Assembly: GCA_903838705.1 (NCBI GenBank)
Contig: CAILZL010000018.1
Coordinates: 1-64,000 of the forward strand
Length of the DNA: 64,000 nt
Reading direction: 5' to 3'
From: an uncultured Pseudomonadota bacterium
GTDB lineage: Bacteria > Pseudomonadota > Gammaproteobacteria > Steroidobacterales > Steroidobacteraceae
A program made the position numbers and the translations under genes. Numbering within the stretch: position 1 is the first letter of the stretch; each line of letters opens with the position of its first letter. This document shows, one piece after another, positions 23,632 through 34,686 of this stretch. The notes under the pieces are model-generated. The model was not told where the DNA came from. It saw only the letters and a program-made list of their open reading frames with translations, and did not search any database.

Positions 23632-26600
23632 ATGTCCGCGATTATGCCTCCTGATGCTCATTCGCCCCTGGCCGCTCCCGGGGCTGTTTCTGCTCATGAC
23701 GACGCTGCTGTGGGTATGTCACCCATGCTGGGTCGGCCGAAGAAACAGGGTCTGTATGACCCGCAGTTCGAACACGATGCCTGTGGCGTCGGCTTTGTGG
23801 CCGATATTAAAGGCCGCAAGACACACCGGATTCTGCAGCAGGGTATCGAGGTGTTGAAAAACCTTGATCATCGTGGTGCCAGCGGCAGCGAAGTGAACAC
23901 CGGCGATGGCGCGGGTGTGCTGATGCAGATGCCCCACAAGTTTCTGGCTGCCGCAGCCAGCAAGACCAGCATCCAGCTGCCTGCTGAAGGTGAATACGGC
24001 TGCGGTCTGGTGTTCCTGCCTCGCGACCCGAACAAGCGTCGCCGTCTGGAAGCCAAGTTTGAACAGATAATTCAGTCCGAAGGCCAGACGCTGCTGGGCT
24101 GGCGCACCGTGCCTACCAACAATTCGACGCTGGGTGATACGGCCAAAGCTTCCGAGCCATTCATGCGCCAGGTATTCATCGGACGCCATCCTGATCTGAA
24201 AGACCAGCAGGAATTCGAGCGCAAGCTGTTCGTGATCCGCAAGCGTGCCTATACCGATCTGCGTGCTTCTACTATTGATGGCGCGGAGTTCTGGTATCTG
24301 TGTTCGCTGTCCACCCGCACGCTGGTTTACAAAGGCATGCTTACCACCGGCCAGCTGGAAGAATATTTTCTGGATCTGGCTGATCCGACGATGGAAACGG
24401 CGCTGGCGCTGGTGCATTCGCGTTTCAGCACCAATACGTTCCCCAGCTGGGATCGCGCCCATCCGTACCGCTACATTGCCCATAACGGCGAAATCAACAC
24501 GCTGCGCGGCAACTTCAACTGGATGCGGGCGCGTGAGCCCCGGTTCCGTTCCGAGCTGTTTGGCGAAGACATGGACAAGATTCCGCCGATCATCAATCCC
24601 AATGGGTCTGACTCTGCGATGTTTGATAACACGCTGGAGTTGCTGGTGCTGGCTGGTCGCTCACTGCCGCACGCCGTGATGATGATGGTGCCCGAGCCGT
24701 GGTCGGGTCATGAAACCATGGATGAACAGCGCCGCGCTTTCTATCAATACCACTCCAGCCTGATGGAACCGTGGGACGGCCCGGCCTGTATCGCCTTTAC
24801 CGATGGCACCCAGATCGGCGCCATTCTTGATCGCAACGGCTTGCGTCCATCGCGTTACTACGTGACCAAGGATGATCTGGTGGTGATGGCTTCTGAAGCC
24901 GGCGTACTGGATATTCCGCCTGAAGATGTGGTGCAGAAGGGCCGTTTGCAACCGGGCCGCATGTTCCTGGTCAACATGGCGCAGGGGCGCATTGTTGATG
25001 ACGAGGAAATCAAGCGCGAAGTGGTCAGCCAGCGTCCATACCGTCAATGGCTGAATGACAACCTGGTTCAGCTGAAAGATCTGCCTGCCGCGCCGGAAGT
25101 GCCGCTGCCGGATCATGACACTCTGCTGCAGCGTCAAATTGCTTTCGGCTATACATTTGAGGACCAGCGCATCCTGATCACGCCGATGGCTCGCGATGGC
25201 GTTGAAGCCGTGGGATCAATGGGCAATGACACGCCGCTGGCCGTCCTGTCGAACAAGTCACGTCTGCTGTTTGATTATTTCAAGCAGCTGTTTGCGCAGG
25301 TGACCAATCCGCCTATCGATTCCATCCGCGAAGAAATCATCACTTCGTCTGAAGTGTGGCTGGGTTCGGAAGGCAACCTGCTGGAACCGCAGCCGAGTGA
25401 TTGCCGTCGTGTACAGTTGAGTGGCCCGGTGCTCACCAATGAAGACTTCGCCAGAATCCGTCGCATGGAGCTGCCCGGTTTGAAGGTGGGCGTGCTGTCC
25501 TCTCTGTTCAAGGTGGCGCGTGGCGAGAATGGTCTGGCCAAGACTATGGAGGAGCTGTGCGAATCGGCCAGACGCATGGTGGAAGAGGACGAGGTCAACA
25601 TCCTTATTCTCAGTGATCGCGGTGTAAATCGTGATTACGCGCCGATTCCTTCTTTGCTTGCCGTGTCCGGTCTGCATCATTACCTGATCCGTGCGGGCGT
25701 CCGCACCCGCGTCAGTCTGGTAGTGGAAACCGGCGAAGCACGCGAAGTGCATCATTTCTGTCTGCTGGTGGGCTATGGTGCCAGCGCGATCAATCCGTAT
25801 CTGGCCTTCGAAACCATCGACGGCATGATCCGCGAAGACATGCTGCCTAATGTGGATCACAAGACGGCCTGCAAGAATTTCGTGAAGGCCGCCACCAAGG
25901 GCGTGGTCAAGGTCATGTCCAAGATGGGTATCTCTGCCGTACAGAGCTATCACGGTGCGCAGGTCTTTGAAGCCGTTGGGCTGCATCAGGAAGTGGTGGA
26001 TGAGTATTTCACCAACACTGCTTCGCGTATCGGCGGTATCGGTATCGAACTCGTTGCACGTGAAGTGTTGATGCGGCATGGCACGGCCTTCCCGGCGCGT
26101 CAGGTGAACGGCCACACCTTGCCGGTAGGCGGCCAGTATCAGTGGCGCTCTGAAGGTGAGCATCATCTGTTCAATCCGGAATCCATCCATCGTCTGCAGA
26201 AGTCGGTGCGTACTGGCAGTTACCAGACTTACAAGGCTTATGCCGAGTTGATCGATGATCAGTCAAAGCAGCTGGCAACCTTGCGCGGCCTGCTCGACTT
26301 CAAGCCGCGTGATCCTGTGCCACTGGATGAAGTGGAGTCAGTTGAAGATATTGTCAAACGTTTCAAGACCGGTGCGATGAGCTATGGCTCCATCAGCAAG
26401 GAGGCTCATGAGACCCTGGCAATTGCGATGAACCGCATTGGCGGCAAGAGCAATACCGGTGAAGGCGGTGAAGATCCGGCCCGTTTTGTGCCATTGCCGA
26501 ATGGCGATAGCGCCAACTCTGCTATCAAACAGGTGGCTTCGGGTCGCTTTGGCGTCACCAGTAATTATCTGGTCAATGCGCGCGAGTTGCAGATCAAGAT

Positions 26601-28317
26601 GGCACAGGGCGCAAAGCCCGGTGAAGGTGGTCAGTTGCCCGGCTCCAAAGTGTATCCGTGGGTGGCCAAGACCCGTCATACCACAGCGGGCGTAGGTCTC
26701 ATTTCACCGCCGCCGCATCACGACATCTATTCCATCGAAGATCTGGCCGAGCTGATTCATGATCTGAAGAACAGTAACCGCAGAGCCCGTGTCAGCGTGA
26801 AGCTGGTAGCTGAAGTGGGCGTAGGCACCATCGCCGCCGGTGTGGCGAAAGCACATGCCGATGTGGTGCTGATCTCCGGCTACGATGGTGGTACCGGTGC
26901 ATCGCCGCTGACCTCCACCACACATGCCGGTCTGCCATGGGAGCTTGGCCTGGCTGAAACGCATCAGACCCTCGTGCTCAACAATCTGCGTAGCCGCATC
27001 GCTGTAGAAACCGACGGCCAGCTGAAGACAGGCCGTGATGTGGTGGTTGCTGCTCTGCTGGGTGCTGAAGAATTCGGCTTTGCTACCGCACCGCTGGTGG
27101 CAACCGGTTGCATCATGATGCGAGTCTGCCATCTGAATACCTGTCCCGCCGGTGTGGCTACACAGGATCCGAAGCTGCGCGAGAAATTTGCAGGCAAGCC
27201 TGAGCATGTTGTGAACTTCATGCGCTTTATTGCTCAGGATCTGCGCGAATGGATGGCCAGACTGGGTTTCCGCACCATCAATGAAATGGTGGGCCGTGTG
27301 GATGTGCTCGAACCCAAGAAGGCAATCGAACACTGGAAGGGCAAGGGCTTTGACTTCAGCAATATCCTGTATCAGCCGGATGCAGGTCCTGAAGTGGGCC
27401 GTTACTGCCAGATCGAACAGGATCATGGTCTGGACAAGTCGCTGGATGTCACCCGATTGCTTGATATCTGCAAGCCCGCCATTGAGCGTGGTGAAAAGGT
27501 GACGGGTGAGTTGACCGTACGCAATGTCAATCGAGTGGTGGGCACCATCACCGGAAGCGAAATCACCCGCAAATGGGGTCCCGCCGGGCTGCCGGAAGAC
27601 ACCGTACGCATCAAGTTTACGGGTTCAGCAGGACAGAGCTTTGGAGCTTTCGTACCGAAGGGTATGACCTTCAATCTTGAAGGTGATGCGAATGACTACG
27701 TCGGTAAAGGTCTGTCAGGCGGCAAGCTGATCATTTATCCGTCCGACAAGGCACGCTTCAAGGCCGAGCACAATATCATCGTGGGCAATGTGGCCCTGTA
27801 TGGCGCAACCAGTGGTGAGGTCTACATTCGCGGCATGGCAGGTGAACGCTTTGCGGTACGCAACAGCGGTGTCAGTGCTGTCGTTGAAGCAGTCGGCGAT
27901 CATGGCTGTGAATACATGACCGGTGGACGAGTTGTGATTCTGGGCAGGACCGGCCGTAACTTTGCTGCCGGTATGTCTGGCGGTGTTGCTTACGTTCTGG
28001 ATGATTCGGACAGTTTCAATGCACAAATCAATAAGGCCATGGTGCACATTGAAGCATTGGAAGACGCTGCCGAAATCGCCGAGGTGCGTGCCATGATCGA
28101 GAAGCATCGTACTTACACCAAGAGCGATCGGGCACAGCAGGTGCTTGATGCCTGGGACAAGTACCTGCCCAAGTTTGTGAAAGTAATCCCCAAGGATTAC
28201 AAGCGCATGCTGGCCGGCATCAGGCGAGCCGAAGAACAGGGCCTCACAGGCGAAGACGCCATCATGGTTGCGTTTGAAGAGAACGTGCGTGATGTGGCTC
28301 GCGTGGGCGGCGGCTGA
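23632..28317 (+). CDS. gltB: Glutamate synthase (NADPH), large subunit
   Basis: A 1561-residue alpha subunit. The class II glutaminase domain has its catalytic cysteine at C51 ([11 protein letters not shown]), which becomes N-terminal after propeptide removal, as in other GltB proteins. The central domain, the FMN-binding synthase domain ([35 protein letters not shown]) and the three-cysteine 3Fe-4S site ([20 protein letters not shown]) follow, then the C-terminal beta-helix ([12 protein letters not shown]). It converts glutamine and 2-oxoglutarate to two glutamates, the assimilation step after glutamine synthetase. The leader is long; starts at Met29 or Met32 would give a propeptide nearer the usual length. 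gltD follows 70 bases downstream. Confidence 0.97.
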   Translation: MSAIMPPDAHSPLAAPGAVSAHDDAAVGMSPMLGRPKKQGLYDPQFEHDACGVGFVADIKGRKTHRILQQGIEVLKNLDHRGASGSEVNTGDGAGVLMQMPHKFLAAAASKTSIQLPAEGEYGCGLVFLPRDPNKRRRLEAKFEQIIQSEGQTLLGWRTVPTNNSTLGDTAKASEPFMRQVFIGRHPDLKDQQEFERKLFVIRKRAYTDLRASTIDGAEFWYLCSLSTRTLVYKGMLTTGQLEEYFLDLADPTMETALALVHSRFSTNTFPSWDRAHPYRYIAHNGEINTLRGNFNWMRAREPRFRSELFGEDMDKIPPIINPNGSDSAMFDNTLELLVLAGRSLPHAVMMMVPEPWSGHETMDEQRRAFYQYHSSLMEPWDGPACIAFTDGTQIGAILDRNGLRPSRYYVTKDDLVVMASEAGVLDIPPEDVVQKGRLQPGRMFLVNMAQGRIVDDEEIKREVVSQRPYRQWLNDNLVQLKDLPAAPEVPLPDHDTLLQRQIAFGYTFEDQRILITPMARDGVEAVGSMGNDTPLAVLSNKSRLLFDYFKQLFAQVTNPPIDSIREEIITSSEVWLGSEGNLLEPQPSDCRRVQLSGPVLTNEDFARIRRMELPGLKVGVLSSLFKVARGENGLAKTMEELCESARRMVEEDEVNILILSDRGVNRDYAPIPSLLAVSGLHHYLIRAGVRTRVSLVVETGEAREVHHFCLLVGYGASAINPYLAFETIDGMIREDMLPNVDHKTACKNFVKAATKGVVKVMSKMGISAVQSYHGAQVFEAVGLHQEVVDEYFTNTASRIGGIGIELVAREVLMRHGTAFPARQVNGHTLPVGGQYQWRSEGEHHLFNPESIHRLQKSVRTGSYQTYKAYAELIDDQSKQLATLRGLLDFKPRDPVPLDEVESVEDIVKRFKTGAMSYGSISKEAHETLAIAMNRIGGKSNTGEGGEDPARFVPLPNGDSANSAIKQVASGRFGVTSNYLVNARELQIKMAQGAKPGEGGQLPGSKVYPWVAKTRHTTAGVGLISPPPHHDIYSIEDLAELIHDLKNSNRRARVSVKLVAEVGVGTIAAGVAKAHADVVLISGYDGGTGASPLTSTTHAGLPWELGLAETHQTLVLNNLRSRIAVETDGQLKTGRDVVVAALLGAEEFGFATAPLVATGCIMMRVCHLNTCPAGVATQDPKLREKFAGKPEHVVNFMRFIAQDLREWMARLGFRTINEMVGRVDVLEPKKAIEHWKGKGFDFSNILYQPDAGPEVGRYCQIEQDHGLDKSLDVTRLLDICKPAIERGEKVTGELTVRNVNRVVGTITGSEITRKWGPAGLPEDTVRIKFTGSAGQSFGAFVPKGMTFNLEGDANDYVGKGLSGGKLIIYPSDKARFKAEHNIIVGNVALYGATSGEVYIRGMAGERFAVRNSGVSAVVEAVGDHGCEYMTGGRVVILGRTGRNFAAGMSGGVAYVLDDSDSFNAQINKAMVHIEALEDAAEIAEVRAMIEKHRTYTKSDRAQQVLDAWDKYLPKFVKVIPKDYKRMLAGIRRAEEQGLTGEDAIMVAFEENVRDVARVGGG

Positions 28318-28387
28318 TCAGCGGCAGGGGCGAGATGGCTCGCCCTTACGGCCAAACCGAATAATTTTGCAAGATTGAGACTGACAG

Positions 28388-29872
28388 ATGGGTAAGCCAA
28401 CCGGATTTATCGAATACCTGCGTGAATTGCCAGTAGATCGCAGTCCCACTGAACGAGTGAAGGACTGGAAAGAATTCCATCATCACATGGATGATAAACG
28501 CCTGCGCAATCAGGGCGCGCGATGCATGGATTGTGGTGTGCCGTTCTGCCATACCGGCAAGCTGATCAGTGGTATGGCCTCCGGCTGCCCGGTCAACAAC
28601 CTGATTCCTGAATGGAACGATCTGGTTTATCGCGGACTGTGGCAGGAAGCGCTGACCCGTCTGCACAAGACAAATAACTTCCCTGAATTTACTGGACGTG
28701 TGTGTCCCGCTCCGTGCGAAGGTTCCTGTGTGCTGGGCATCAACAATCCACCCGTCACCATCAAGAACATCGAGAACACCATCATTGATCGTGGCTGGGA
28801 AGAAGGTTGGGTCGTACCTGAGGCGCCCAAGGTACGCACTGGAAAAAAAGTGGCCGTGATCGGTTCCGGTCCTGCAGGGCTTTCCGCAGCTGCGCAGCTG
28901 AATCGTGCCGGTCATCTGGTGACAGTATTCGAGCGAGCCGATCGTCCGGGTGGTCTGTTGATGTATGGCATCCCGAATATGAAGCTCGACAAGAAAGAAG
29001 TCGTTGAGCGTCGCCTGAAACTGATGGAGCAGGAAGGCATTACTTTCAAGTGCAATGCGGAAGTGGGTGGCAATGTTTCTGCAGAATCACTGCGCACTGA
29101 CTTTGATGCAGTAGTGGTTTGCACCGGTGCAACCTTGCCGCGTGATCTGCCGATTGAAGGACGTGGTTTCAAGGGCGTGCATTTCGCCATGGAATATCTC
29201 ACTGCAACGACCAAAGCCGTGCTGGGTGAAGGTCCTGAATCCTGCGCCATCAGTGCCAAGGGTAAGGATGTGGTGGTAATCGGGGGTGGCGATACGGGCA
29301 CTGACTGCGTGGGCAGTTCGATTCGACAAGGCTGCAAGAGTGTTGTGCAGATTGAAATCATGCCGAAGTCGCCGATGGATCGTGCTGCTGATAATCCCTG
29401 GCCGGAGTGGCCCAAAGTTTACAAGATGGACTACGGTCAGGAAGAAGCAGCAGCCAGATTTGGTGATGATCCCCGTGTTTATCAAACAACCGTCAAGAAG
29501 TTCATTGCCGATGCCGGCGGTGCAGTGAAAGAACTGGTTACCGTACAGATCAAGTGGGAGAAGAACGACAAGGGTCAGTTCATTCCGGTTGAACAGCAAG
29601 GAACCGAAAAAACGTTACCGGCACAGCTGGTATTGCTTGCGATGGGCTTCCTTGGTCCCGAACAGCCCTTGGTGCAGGCGCTGAAAGTTGATACGGATGC
29701 CCGTACTAACATCAAGGCTGAGCATGGCAAATTCAACACCAGCCTCAAGGGTGTATTTACCGCAGGTGATTGCCGTCGCGGCCAGAGTCTGGTGGTGTGG
29801 GCCATCAACGAAGGTCGGGGTGCGGCGCGGGAATGCGACCGTTACCTGATGGGTGCAACCGACCTGCCCTGA
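28388..29872 (+). CDS. gltD: Glutamate synthase (NADPH), small subunit
   Basis: A 494-residue beta subunit that passes electrons from NADPH to GltB. The N-terminal part holds the cysteine ligands of two 4Fe-4S clusters ([25 protein letters not shown]). FAD binding is at [20 protein letters not shown] and the NADPH site at [17 protein letters not shown]. The C-terminal [19 protein letters not shown] is the second flavin motif. Length and order are normal for the family. It forms an operon with gltB and is closed by a hairpin 25 bases after the stop. The same gltB-gltD order is found across proteobacteria. Confidence 0.97.
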   Translation: MGKPTGFIEYLRELPVDRSPTERVKDWKEFHHHMDDKRLRNQGARCMDCGVPFCHTGKLISGMASGCPVNNLIPEWNDLVYRGLWQEALTRLHKTNNFPEFTGRVCPAPCEGSCVLGINNPPVTIKNIENTIIDRGWEEGWVVPEAPKVRTGKKVAVIGSGPAGLSAAAQLNRAGHLVTVFERADRPGGLLMYGIPNMKLDKKEVVERRLKLMEQEGITFKCNAEVGGNVSAESLRTDFDAVVVCTGATLPRDLPIEGRGFKGVHFAMEYLTATTKAVLGEGPESCAISAKGKDVVVIGGGDTGTDCVGSSIRQGCKSVVQIEIMPKSPMDRAADNPWPEWPKVYKMDYGQEEAAARFGDDPRVYQTTVKKFIADAGGAVKELVTVQIKWEKNDKGQFIPVEQQGTEKTLPAQLVLLAMGFLGPEQPLVQALKVDTDARTNIKAEHGKFNTSLKGVFTAGDCRRGQSLVVWAINEGRGAARECDRYLMGATDLP

Positions 29873-29896
29873 TCAGGAATGAGCCAGCATCGAATC

Positions 29897-29931
29897 AAAC
29901 AGCCCCATTGTGAATCAGCGGGGCTGTTTGC
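29897..29931 (+). terminator. Terminator hairpin after gltD
   Basis: AAACAGCCCC pairs perfectly with GGGGCTGTTT (10-base stem, 13-base loop). The T-tract is short (TTTGCATTTG), so termination strength is uncertain, but the position right after gltD fits. Confidence 0.7.
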
Positions 29932-30102
29932 ATTTGCAGGCAAGTGCGTGCTGTCAAAGAGAAAAGCCACAAGGTTTTGTCGGTAATAATTCCCGCATGG
30001 GATAGCAGGCAAGGTGTTATTGTTAAGCTGTTGCCTTATGGTGGCATCAGGCACGCGCCTAATGAAATGAAAACCAACAACATCTGAAATGGAGGAATCC
30101 CG

Positions 30103-30492
30103 ATGAGTCTGGCTAAAGAGTTCAAAGAATTTGCCATGCGTGGCAATGTTATCGATCTGGCAGTCGGTGTCGTGATCGGTGGTGCATTTGGCAAGATCGT
30201 GTCGGCATTTGTCGATGCGGTAGTTATGCCTGTGCTGGGTCTGCTGACCAGTGGTGTTAATTTCTCGGAGCTTGCTGCACAGATTGGTACTGCTCCCGAT
30301 GGCAAGCCGGTTTTGCTCAAGTATGGTTTGTTTGTGCAGGCTACTGTTGATTTTGTGATTATCGCCTTCGTCATCTTCATGGCCATCCGTGCCATCAACA
30401 AGCTCAAGAAGCCCGAAGTGGCTGTTGCGCCTCCACCTACAAAGCAGGAAGTGCTGCTGGAAGAAATCCGTAATCTGCTGGCAAAGCGCTAA
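30103..30492 (+). CDS. mscL: Large-conductance mechanosensitive channel
   Basis: A 129-residue inner-membrane channel. It begins MSLAKEFKEFAMRGNVIDLA, the conserved amphipathic N-terminal helix and start of TM1 (to about residue 45, VGVVIGGAFGKIVSAFVDAV). A periplasmic loop follows, then TM2 (about 75-98, LFVQATVDFVIIAFVIFMAI) and the cytoplasmic bundle helix KQEVLLEEIRNLLAKR. The homopentamer opens under membrane tension and saves the cell from sudden osmotic downshift. GGAGG lies eight bases before the ATG. It is a single-gene unit bounded by terminators on both sides. Length is close to E. coli MscL (136 residues). Confidence 0.97.
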   Translation: MSLAKEFKEFAMRGNVIDLAVGVVIGGAFGKIVSAFVDAVVMPVLGLLTSGVNFSELAAQIGTAPDGKPVLLKYGLFVQATVDFVIIAFVIFMAIRAINKLKKPEVAVAPPPTKQEVLLEEIRNLLAKR

Positions 30493-30510
30493 TTGCGTTC
30501 ATAGCCTGCG

Positions 30511-30557
30511 AGGCCATCTGCTTTGCATCGAAAGATGCTTCAGGTGGCCTTGTTTTT
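30511..30557 (+). terminator. Intrinsic terminator after mscL
   Basis: AGGCCA-TCTG...GCATC-GAAA-GATGC...CAGG-TGGCCT forms a long stem capped by a GAAA tetraloop, followed by TGTTTTT. Confidence 0.85.
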
Positions 30558-30609
30558 ATGCTCGCATGCACTAGGCTTCGCATTGAGCATTGACTGATTT
30601 GAACAGCCT

Positions 30610-31422
30610 ATGAAATTCAACGACAAACTGCGGGCCGCCTGGTCCTTCAGCAACTCCCTGCTATGCGTAGGACTCGATCCTGATCCAGTCAAGCTGCCAG
30701 CTCAGCTGCGCGGCAGCTCACGCGCCATATTCGAATTCAATAAAGCAATCATCGATGCCACACATGATCTGGTGTGTGCATATAAACCGCAGATCGCCTA
30801 TTTCGCGGCACAGTCAGCCGAAGATCAGTTGCTGATGACCATCGAATATCTGAAAGCCCAGTATCCGCACATTCCTGTGATTCTGGATGCCAAGCGCGGC
30901 GATATCGGCAGTACTGCCGATCAATATGCACTGGAAGCTTTCGCACGCTATCAGGCTGATGCGGTCACAGTGAATCCCTATCTGGGTGGTGATTCCATTA
31001 CCCCGTTTACCCGTTATGCGGATAAAGGTGTAGTCATTCTGTGCAGAACATCGAATGCAGGCGCTCAGGATTTACAGGACATGCAGATCGACGGTAAACC
31101 GCTGTTCCTGCATCTTGCCAGCAAGGTGTCAAATGAATGGAACAGCAACCGGAACTGTCTGCTGGTGGTGGGGGCGACCTGGCCAGAACAGATGCGCCAG
31201 GTGCGTGAAGTGGTCGGTGACATGCCACTGCTGGTGCCGGGTGTTGGCGCACAGGGCGGAGATGTGCAGGCTCTGGTGAAAGCAGGCAAGACCGCTGAAG
31301 GTACTGGCCTGATCATCAGTTCCTCACGTGCTGTGCTCTATGCTGGCTCTGGGGATGATTTTGCGCAGGCCGCGCGTCGTGTTGCCATGGCGTCTCGAGA
31401 TGAGATCAATCTGTATCGCTGA
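30610..31422 (+). CDS. pyrF: Orotidine 5'-phosphate decarboxylase, type 2
   Basis: A 270-residue TIM-barrel enzyme of the longer 'type 2' group. The catalytic K-D-K-D cluster is in [29 protein letters not shown] near the N-terminus and [12 protein letters not shown] and [10 protein letters not shown] near the C-terminus bind the phosphoribosyl group. It makes UMP from OMP, the last step of pyrimidine synthesis. The leader [26 protein letters not shown] resembles beta- and some gammaproteobacterial PyrF proteins. The gene follows the mscL terminator by about 50 bases and is 21 bases from the next gene, so the two may share a transcript. Confidence 0.95.
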   Translation: MKFNDKLRAAWSFSNSLLCVGLDPDPVKLPAQLRGSSRAIFEFNKAIIDATHDLVCAYKPQIAYFAAQSAEDQLLMTIEYLKAQYPHIPVILDAKRGDIGSTADQYALEAFARYQADAVTVNPYLGGDSITPFTRYADKGVVILCRTSNAGAQDLQDMQIDGKPLFLHLASKVSNEWNSNRNCLLVVGATWPEQMRQVREVVGDMPLLVPGVGAQGGDVQALVKAGKTAEGTGLIISSSRAVLYAGSGDDFAQAARRVAMASRDEINLYR

Positions 31423-31443
31423 GTTATTCTGGAGATCGTTATC

Positions 31444-31992
31444 ATGAAAAAACTGTTGATTGGTTTGATGGGCATCCTGTCTGCAACCAGCACCTTTGCT
31501 GCGGGATTCACGCTGAAAAGTACCGATGTTGCACCTAGGGCAACCTTCAGTAATGCCCAGGTGTTCAACGGCTTTGGATGCAGTGGCAGCAATATATCAC
31601 CGCAGTTGTCATGGAGCGGTGCGCCGAGTGGAACTCAAAGTTATGCGTTGACAGTGTATGACCCCGATGCGCCTACGGGCAGCGGCTGGTGGCACTGGAT
31701 GGTGATCAACATTCCTGCCACCAGCACCAGCATCGCAACAGGCGCAGGGACTGCGGACGGCAAGCTGATGCCCGCAGGCAGTCAGCAGATTCGCACTGAC
31801 TTTGGTACGGTGGGTTTCGGCGGCGCCTGTCCCCCGCAAGGCGACAAACCGCATCGCTATATCTTCACTTTGTTTGCCTTGAAAGTGCCAAAGCTGGATG
31901 TCCCGGCAGATGCTACTGCAGCACTGGCAGGATTCATGATCAATGCAAACCAGCTTGGCAAGACAGGTTTTACTGCCTATTACGGGCGCTGA
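31444..31992 (+). CDS. Exported YbhB/YbcL-family (PEBP) protein
   Basis: A 182-residue protein with a signal peptide (MKKLLIGLMGILSATSTFAA, cleavage near residue 20) and a phosphatidylethanolamine-binding-protein fold. Family motifs are CSGSNISPQLSWSGAPSGTQ, TVYDPDAPTGSGWWHWMVIN (the DPDAP-x-x-x-x-x-HW anion-binding pocket) and PPQGDKPHRYIFTLFAL. The function of bacterial PEBPs is not settled; ligand binding in the periplasm is likely here. The start is 21 bases after pyrF with GGAG upstream. The end is 4 bases from a convergent acetyltransferase gene. Confidence 0.88.
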   Translation: MKKLLIGLMGILSATSTFAAGFTLKSTDVAPRATFSNAQVFNGFGCSGSNISPQLSWSGAPSGTQSYALTVYDPDAPTGSGWWHWMVINIPATSTSIATGAGTADGKLMPAGSQQIRTDFGTVGFGGACPPQGDKPHRYIFTLFALKVPKLDVPADATAALAGFMINANQLGKTGFTAYYGR

Positions 31993-31996
31993 GCCG

Positions 31997-32464
31997 CTAA
32001 TCAGTGAGCGGCTTGTGCATCATGCTATAACCTGCTCGGGTGGCAAACCCGAGCAGCGAATAAAAACGTTGCGCTCGCACATTAGTGATTGCGACTTCCA
32101 TTTCAATGTGGACGCAGCCTAATTCACGCATGTTCTGCTCGGCAGTTTTGACCAGCAGTTGACCCACGCCCTGACCCCGAGCTTCTGAAACAACATATAG
32201 CTCATCAATGGCTGCAGTGAGTCCACCATGTTCGAAGTTGAATACACAACTGCAAAGCAGATATCCCAGTACCTGCTGATCGTTGTAGGCAATCCAGCCA
32301 CGACCGAGTTCAGGGTGAGTGAAGAAACATCGCAGCAAGTGTTCGGCATGGGACGCTGAAAATCCCCTTATCTGCTCGAACTCCCAGTAAAGACGCATCA
32401 GTTCAACCAGCACCGGGATGGATTCGGCCTTTGCGGCAGTAATATGAATGGCGGATGAGTGCAT
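31997..32464 (-). CDS. GNAT-family N-acetyltransferase
   Basis: A 155-residue acetyltransferase using the start MHSSAIHITAAKAESIPVL; a longer start at 32512 is possible and cannot be excluded. The acetyl-CoA loop is SEARGQGVGQLLVKTAEQ (R-x-x-G-x-G/A), preceded by the beta-4 strand AAIDELYVV and followed by the C-terminal NVRAQRFYSLLGFATRAGY. Acceptor specificity cannot be told; the general shape suggests a small-molecule or amino-acid N-acetyltransferase. It is transcribed divergently from the exported methyltransferase-like gene and converges on the PEBP gene with 4 bases between. Confidence 0.85.
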   Translation of the reverse strand: MHSSAIHITAAKAESIPVLVELMRLYWEFEQIRGFSASHAEHLLRCFFTHPELGRGWIAYNDQQVLGYLLCSCVFNFEHGGLTAAIDELYVVSEARGQGVGQLLVKTAEQNMRELGCVHIEMEVAITNVRAQRFYSLLGFATRAGYSMMHKPLTD

Positions 32465-32704
32465 GTGCTCAAACCTGTAATTGTCATTTTCAGACCATCC
32501 CCCGATGGCCATGCATAGTTTCTCATGTACAAGGGAACCTGAGTACTTTTGGGTGGTTCGATTCCCGCTTCGCCAGATTCCTCATCTGGGCGCGCTGGCA
32601 ATTTTTCACAATACCGGAGTCGGTCCCGCCTGAGAGTGGGATACCATCACGACACAAAATTGACTGTTGATGGCGTTTATCAACCTGATCCGGAGAGAAT
32701 CATC

Positions 32705-33487
32705 ATGCGTTCCTCAACCTTGTCCACTGCCCTGATAGCGGGGCTGCTGACTACAACCATTGGACTCGCTGCAACGCCCGCCATTCCCACCTACATTGCT
32801 TCAGCCGTGGCGGATAGTTCTCGGCCTGCAGCGGACATTCAGCGCGATGCGGCTCGCAAGCCTGCTGAAGTGCTGACGTTTGCGGGGGTCAAACCGGGTG
32901 ACAAGGTGGGCGAGCTGATCCCGGGGCGTGGGTACTTTTCACAATTGTTCTGTCGCATCGTGGGAAGTCAGGGCCACGTATACACCATGAATATCAATCG
33001 CACAGTACAGGTCAGCCGCCCGCCACCTGATGTTGCTTCAGATGCAATGGGTGCAGCACCTACTGCAGCAGCTAAATCTCCTTGTGACAACATCACGGCG
33101 GGTGCCAGCAATGCGGCTGAATTAAGCCTGCAGAGTGGACTCGATCTGGTTTGGACCTCAGAAAATTATCATGATCTGAACAACAAGATGTTCGGTTCGC
33201 CTGACATGAAAAAGTTTAACAAGGCGGTATATGACGCACTCAAGCCAGGTGGGGTGTATCTCGTGGAAGATCATGCGGCTGAAGCAGGTTCTGGCGGCCG
33301 CGATACAGAAACGCTGCACCGCATTGACGTGGAGCAGGTGAAAAAGGATGTCCTCAGCGCTGGCTTTGTATTTGATAGCGCCAGCGACGTGTTGCACAAC
33401 GCAGATGATCCGCACACAGCCAGAGTGTTTGATATGAACGGCAAGAGCGACAAGTTTCTGCTGAAGTTCCGTAAACCAGCGCGCTGA
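32705..33487 (+). CDS. Exported SAM-methyltransferase-like protein
   Basis: A 260-residue protein with a signal peptide (MRSSTLSTALIAGLLTTTIGLAA) followed by a class I methyltransferase-like fold. The motif I equivalent is KVGELIPGRGYFSQLF, VYTMNIN follows the next strand, and GLDLVWTSENYHDLNN and ALKPGGVYLVEDH match the later strands of Rossmann methyltransferases. An exported protein of this fold is strange, since S-adenosylmethionine is cytoplasmic; the COG4798-like family with this layout is of unknown function. GGAGAG lies seven bases before the ATG; the frame is open upstream, but the signal peptide fixes this start. A strong hairpin follows the stop. Confidence 0.75.
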   Translation: MRSSTLSTALIAGLLTTTIGLAATPAIPTYIASAVADSSRPAADIQRDAARKPAEVLTFAGVKPGDKVGELIPGRGYFSQLFCRIVGSQGHVYTMNINRTVQVSRPPPDVASDAMGAAPTAAAKSPCDNITAGASNAAELSLQSGLDLVWTSENYHDLNNKMFGSPDMKKFNKAVYDALKPGGVYLVEDHAAEAGSGGRDTETLHRIDVEQVKKDVLSAGFVFDSASDVLHNADDPHTARVFDMNGKSDKFLLKFRKPAR

Positions 33488-33501
33488 TTCTGTCTGCCAG
33501 C

Positions 33502-33535
33502 GCTTGCAGGGCGGCTTTCAGCCCGCCTTGCAAGC
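33502..33535 (+). terminator. Strong hairpin between convergent genes, without a T-tract
   Basis: GCTTGCAGGGCGG pairs with CCCGCCTTGCAAGC with one mismatch around a short loop. Neither strand has a run of T after it. It may stabilise mRNA ends or help factor-dependent termination rather than act as a classic terminator. Confidence 0.5.
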
Positions 33536-33555
33536 TTCAGTCGGATAACTGTTTA

Positions 33556-34515
33556 TCAGGCGTTCCACGCATCCGCCATGCGTTTGCGCATGGCAGCGTC
33601 AGGCAGTACACCGTGGGCGGCCTGAATATTCGATTCCATATGTTCCATCTTGGTTGTACCCGGAATTACGACGGTAACTGCAGGATGCGAAATGACAAAC
33701 TTGAGCAGGAATTCTGACCAGCTGCTGCAGTTGATGTCGGCCGCCCAGGCTGGCAGAACCCGGTTGTTATTCAGAAACAGATTTTCTTCGTGCTTGCCGC
33801 CAAACGGCAAATTGACCACCACAGCAATTTTCCGATCCAGCGCAGTGGGAAGTACTGTCTGTTCTGCATTGCGGTAAGCAATCGAATAGTTCACTTCAAC
33901 GAAGTCCAGCGGGTACTTCTTCATGTACTGAACAAGTTGCGCGTGATCCGTGTCTTCCGAAGTGGTGATACCCAGGTAACGGATCTTGCCAGCCTTTTTC
34001 CATGCCTGAAGCTTTGGCATGAGTTCATCCGCATTCAGCATGTTGTGCACCATCAGCAGATCCAGCCGGTCTGTTCTGAGTCTTTCCAGAGAGCGGTCAA
34101 AACTTTTCACGCCGCCAAGATCGCCCATCTTCGCCTCATTCTTTTCACCGCCGCTGATCTTGCTGCTGATGAAAAACTGGTCGCGCATTTTCAGGTTATC
34201 AACTGCGGTACCAATGGCAGCTTCACTTTCACGATATGCGGATGCGGTGTCCACAAAAATTCCGCCCAGATCATGCATACGCTTGAGCACTGCCTGCAAA
34301 TTGGGGACGTCAGCGACCGTAAATGAGTTGGTGCCGATGCCAACACAAGGCAGCTTTTCGCCGGTAGAGGGAACCACCTTGGTAATCAGCGGCAGCTTGC
34401 TGTCTTCGGCAAATACATTGCTGATCCCGCTTGATCCCAAAGCAGCCATTCCCGAATAAAGTCCGAGCTTGATGGCATCACGGCGGGTTGTGGACAGGTG
34501 TTTTGGATCGCTCAT
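33556..34515 (-). CDS. Tat-exported aldo/keto reductase
   Basis: A 319-residue aldo/keto reductase with a twin-arginine signal (STTRRDAIKLGLYSGMAALG), so it should be folded in the cytoplasm and exported. The catalytic tetrad of the family is visible: D and Y in FVDTASAYRESEAAIG, K in FISSKISGG and H in LLMVHNM. The C-terminal segment VTVVIPGTTKMEHMESNIQ is the cofactor-binding end of the barrel. Tat-exported AKRs of this type usually contain 'oxidoreductase of aldo/keto family' domains, with unknown substrates; NADP would have to be loaded before export. The gene stands alone, with 171 bases upstream to the moeB-like gene. Confidence 0.85.
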   Translation of the reverse strand: MSDPKHLSTTRRDAIKLGLYSGMAALGSSGISNVFAEDSKLPLITKVVPSTGEKLPCVGIGTNSFTVADVPNLQAVLKRMHDLGGIFVDTASAYRESEAAIGTAVDNLKMRDQFFISSKISGGEKNEAKMGDLGGVKSFDRSLERLRTDRLDLLMVHNMLNADELMPKLQAWKKAGKIRYLGITTSEDTDHAQLVQYMKKYPLDFVEVNYSIAYRNAEQTVLPTALDRKIAVVVNLPFGGKHEENLFLNNNRVLPAWAADINCSSWSEFLLKFVISHPAVTVVIPGTTKMEHMESNIQAAHGVLPDAAMRKRMADAWNA

Positions 34516-34686
34516 GGGCGCCTCGAAAATTGGGCAGATCAGGTGGCAGCAGACTGTGATGATAATCCTGTAACGAAGCAGATTCGAGTGGATGTATCGT
34601 CAATGCATATTAATTGATCGGTATTGTGTTGCGCTAATCAGATGCTCCAGCGTTTTGTATCGGCCAGGCAATTGATCGCCAGCTCT

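Noticed and set aside
25258-26190. Minus-strand 310-codon open frame across gltB
   Set aside because: It is antisense to gltB; long mirror frames are expected in biased coding DNA.
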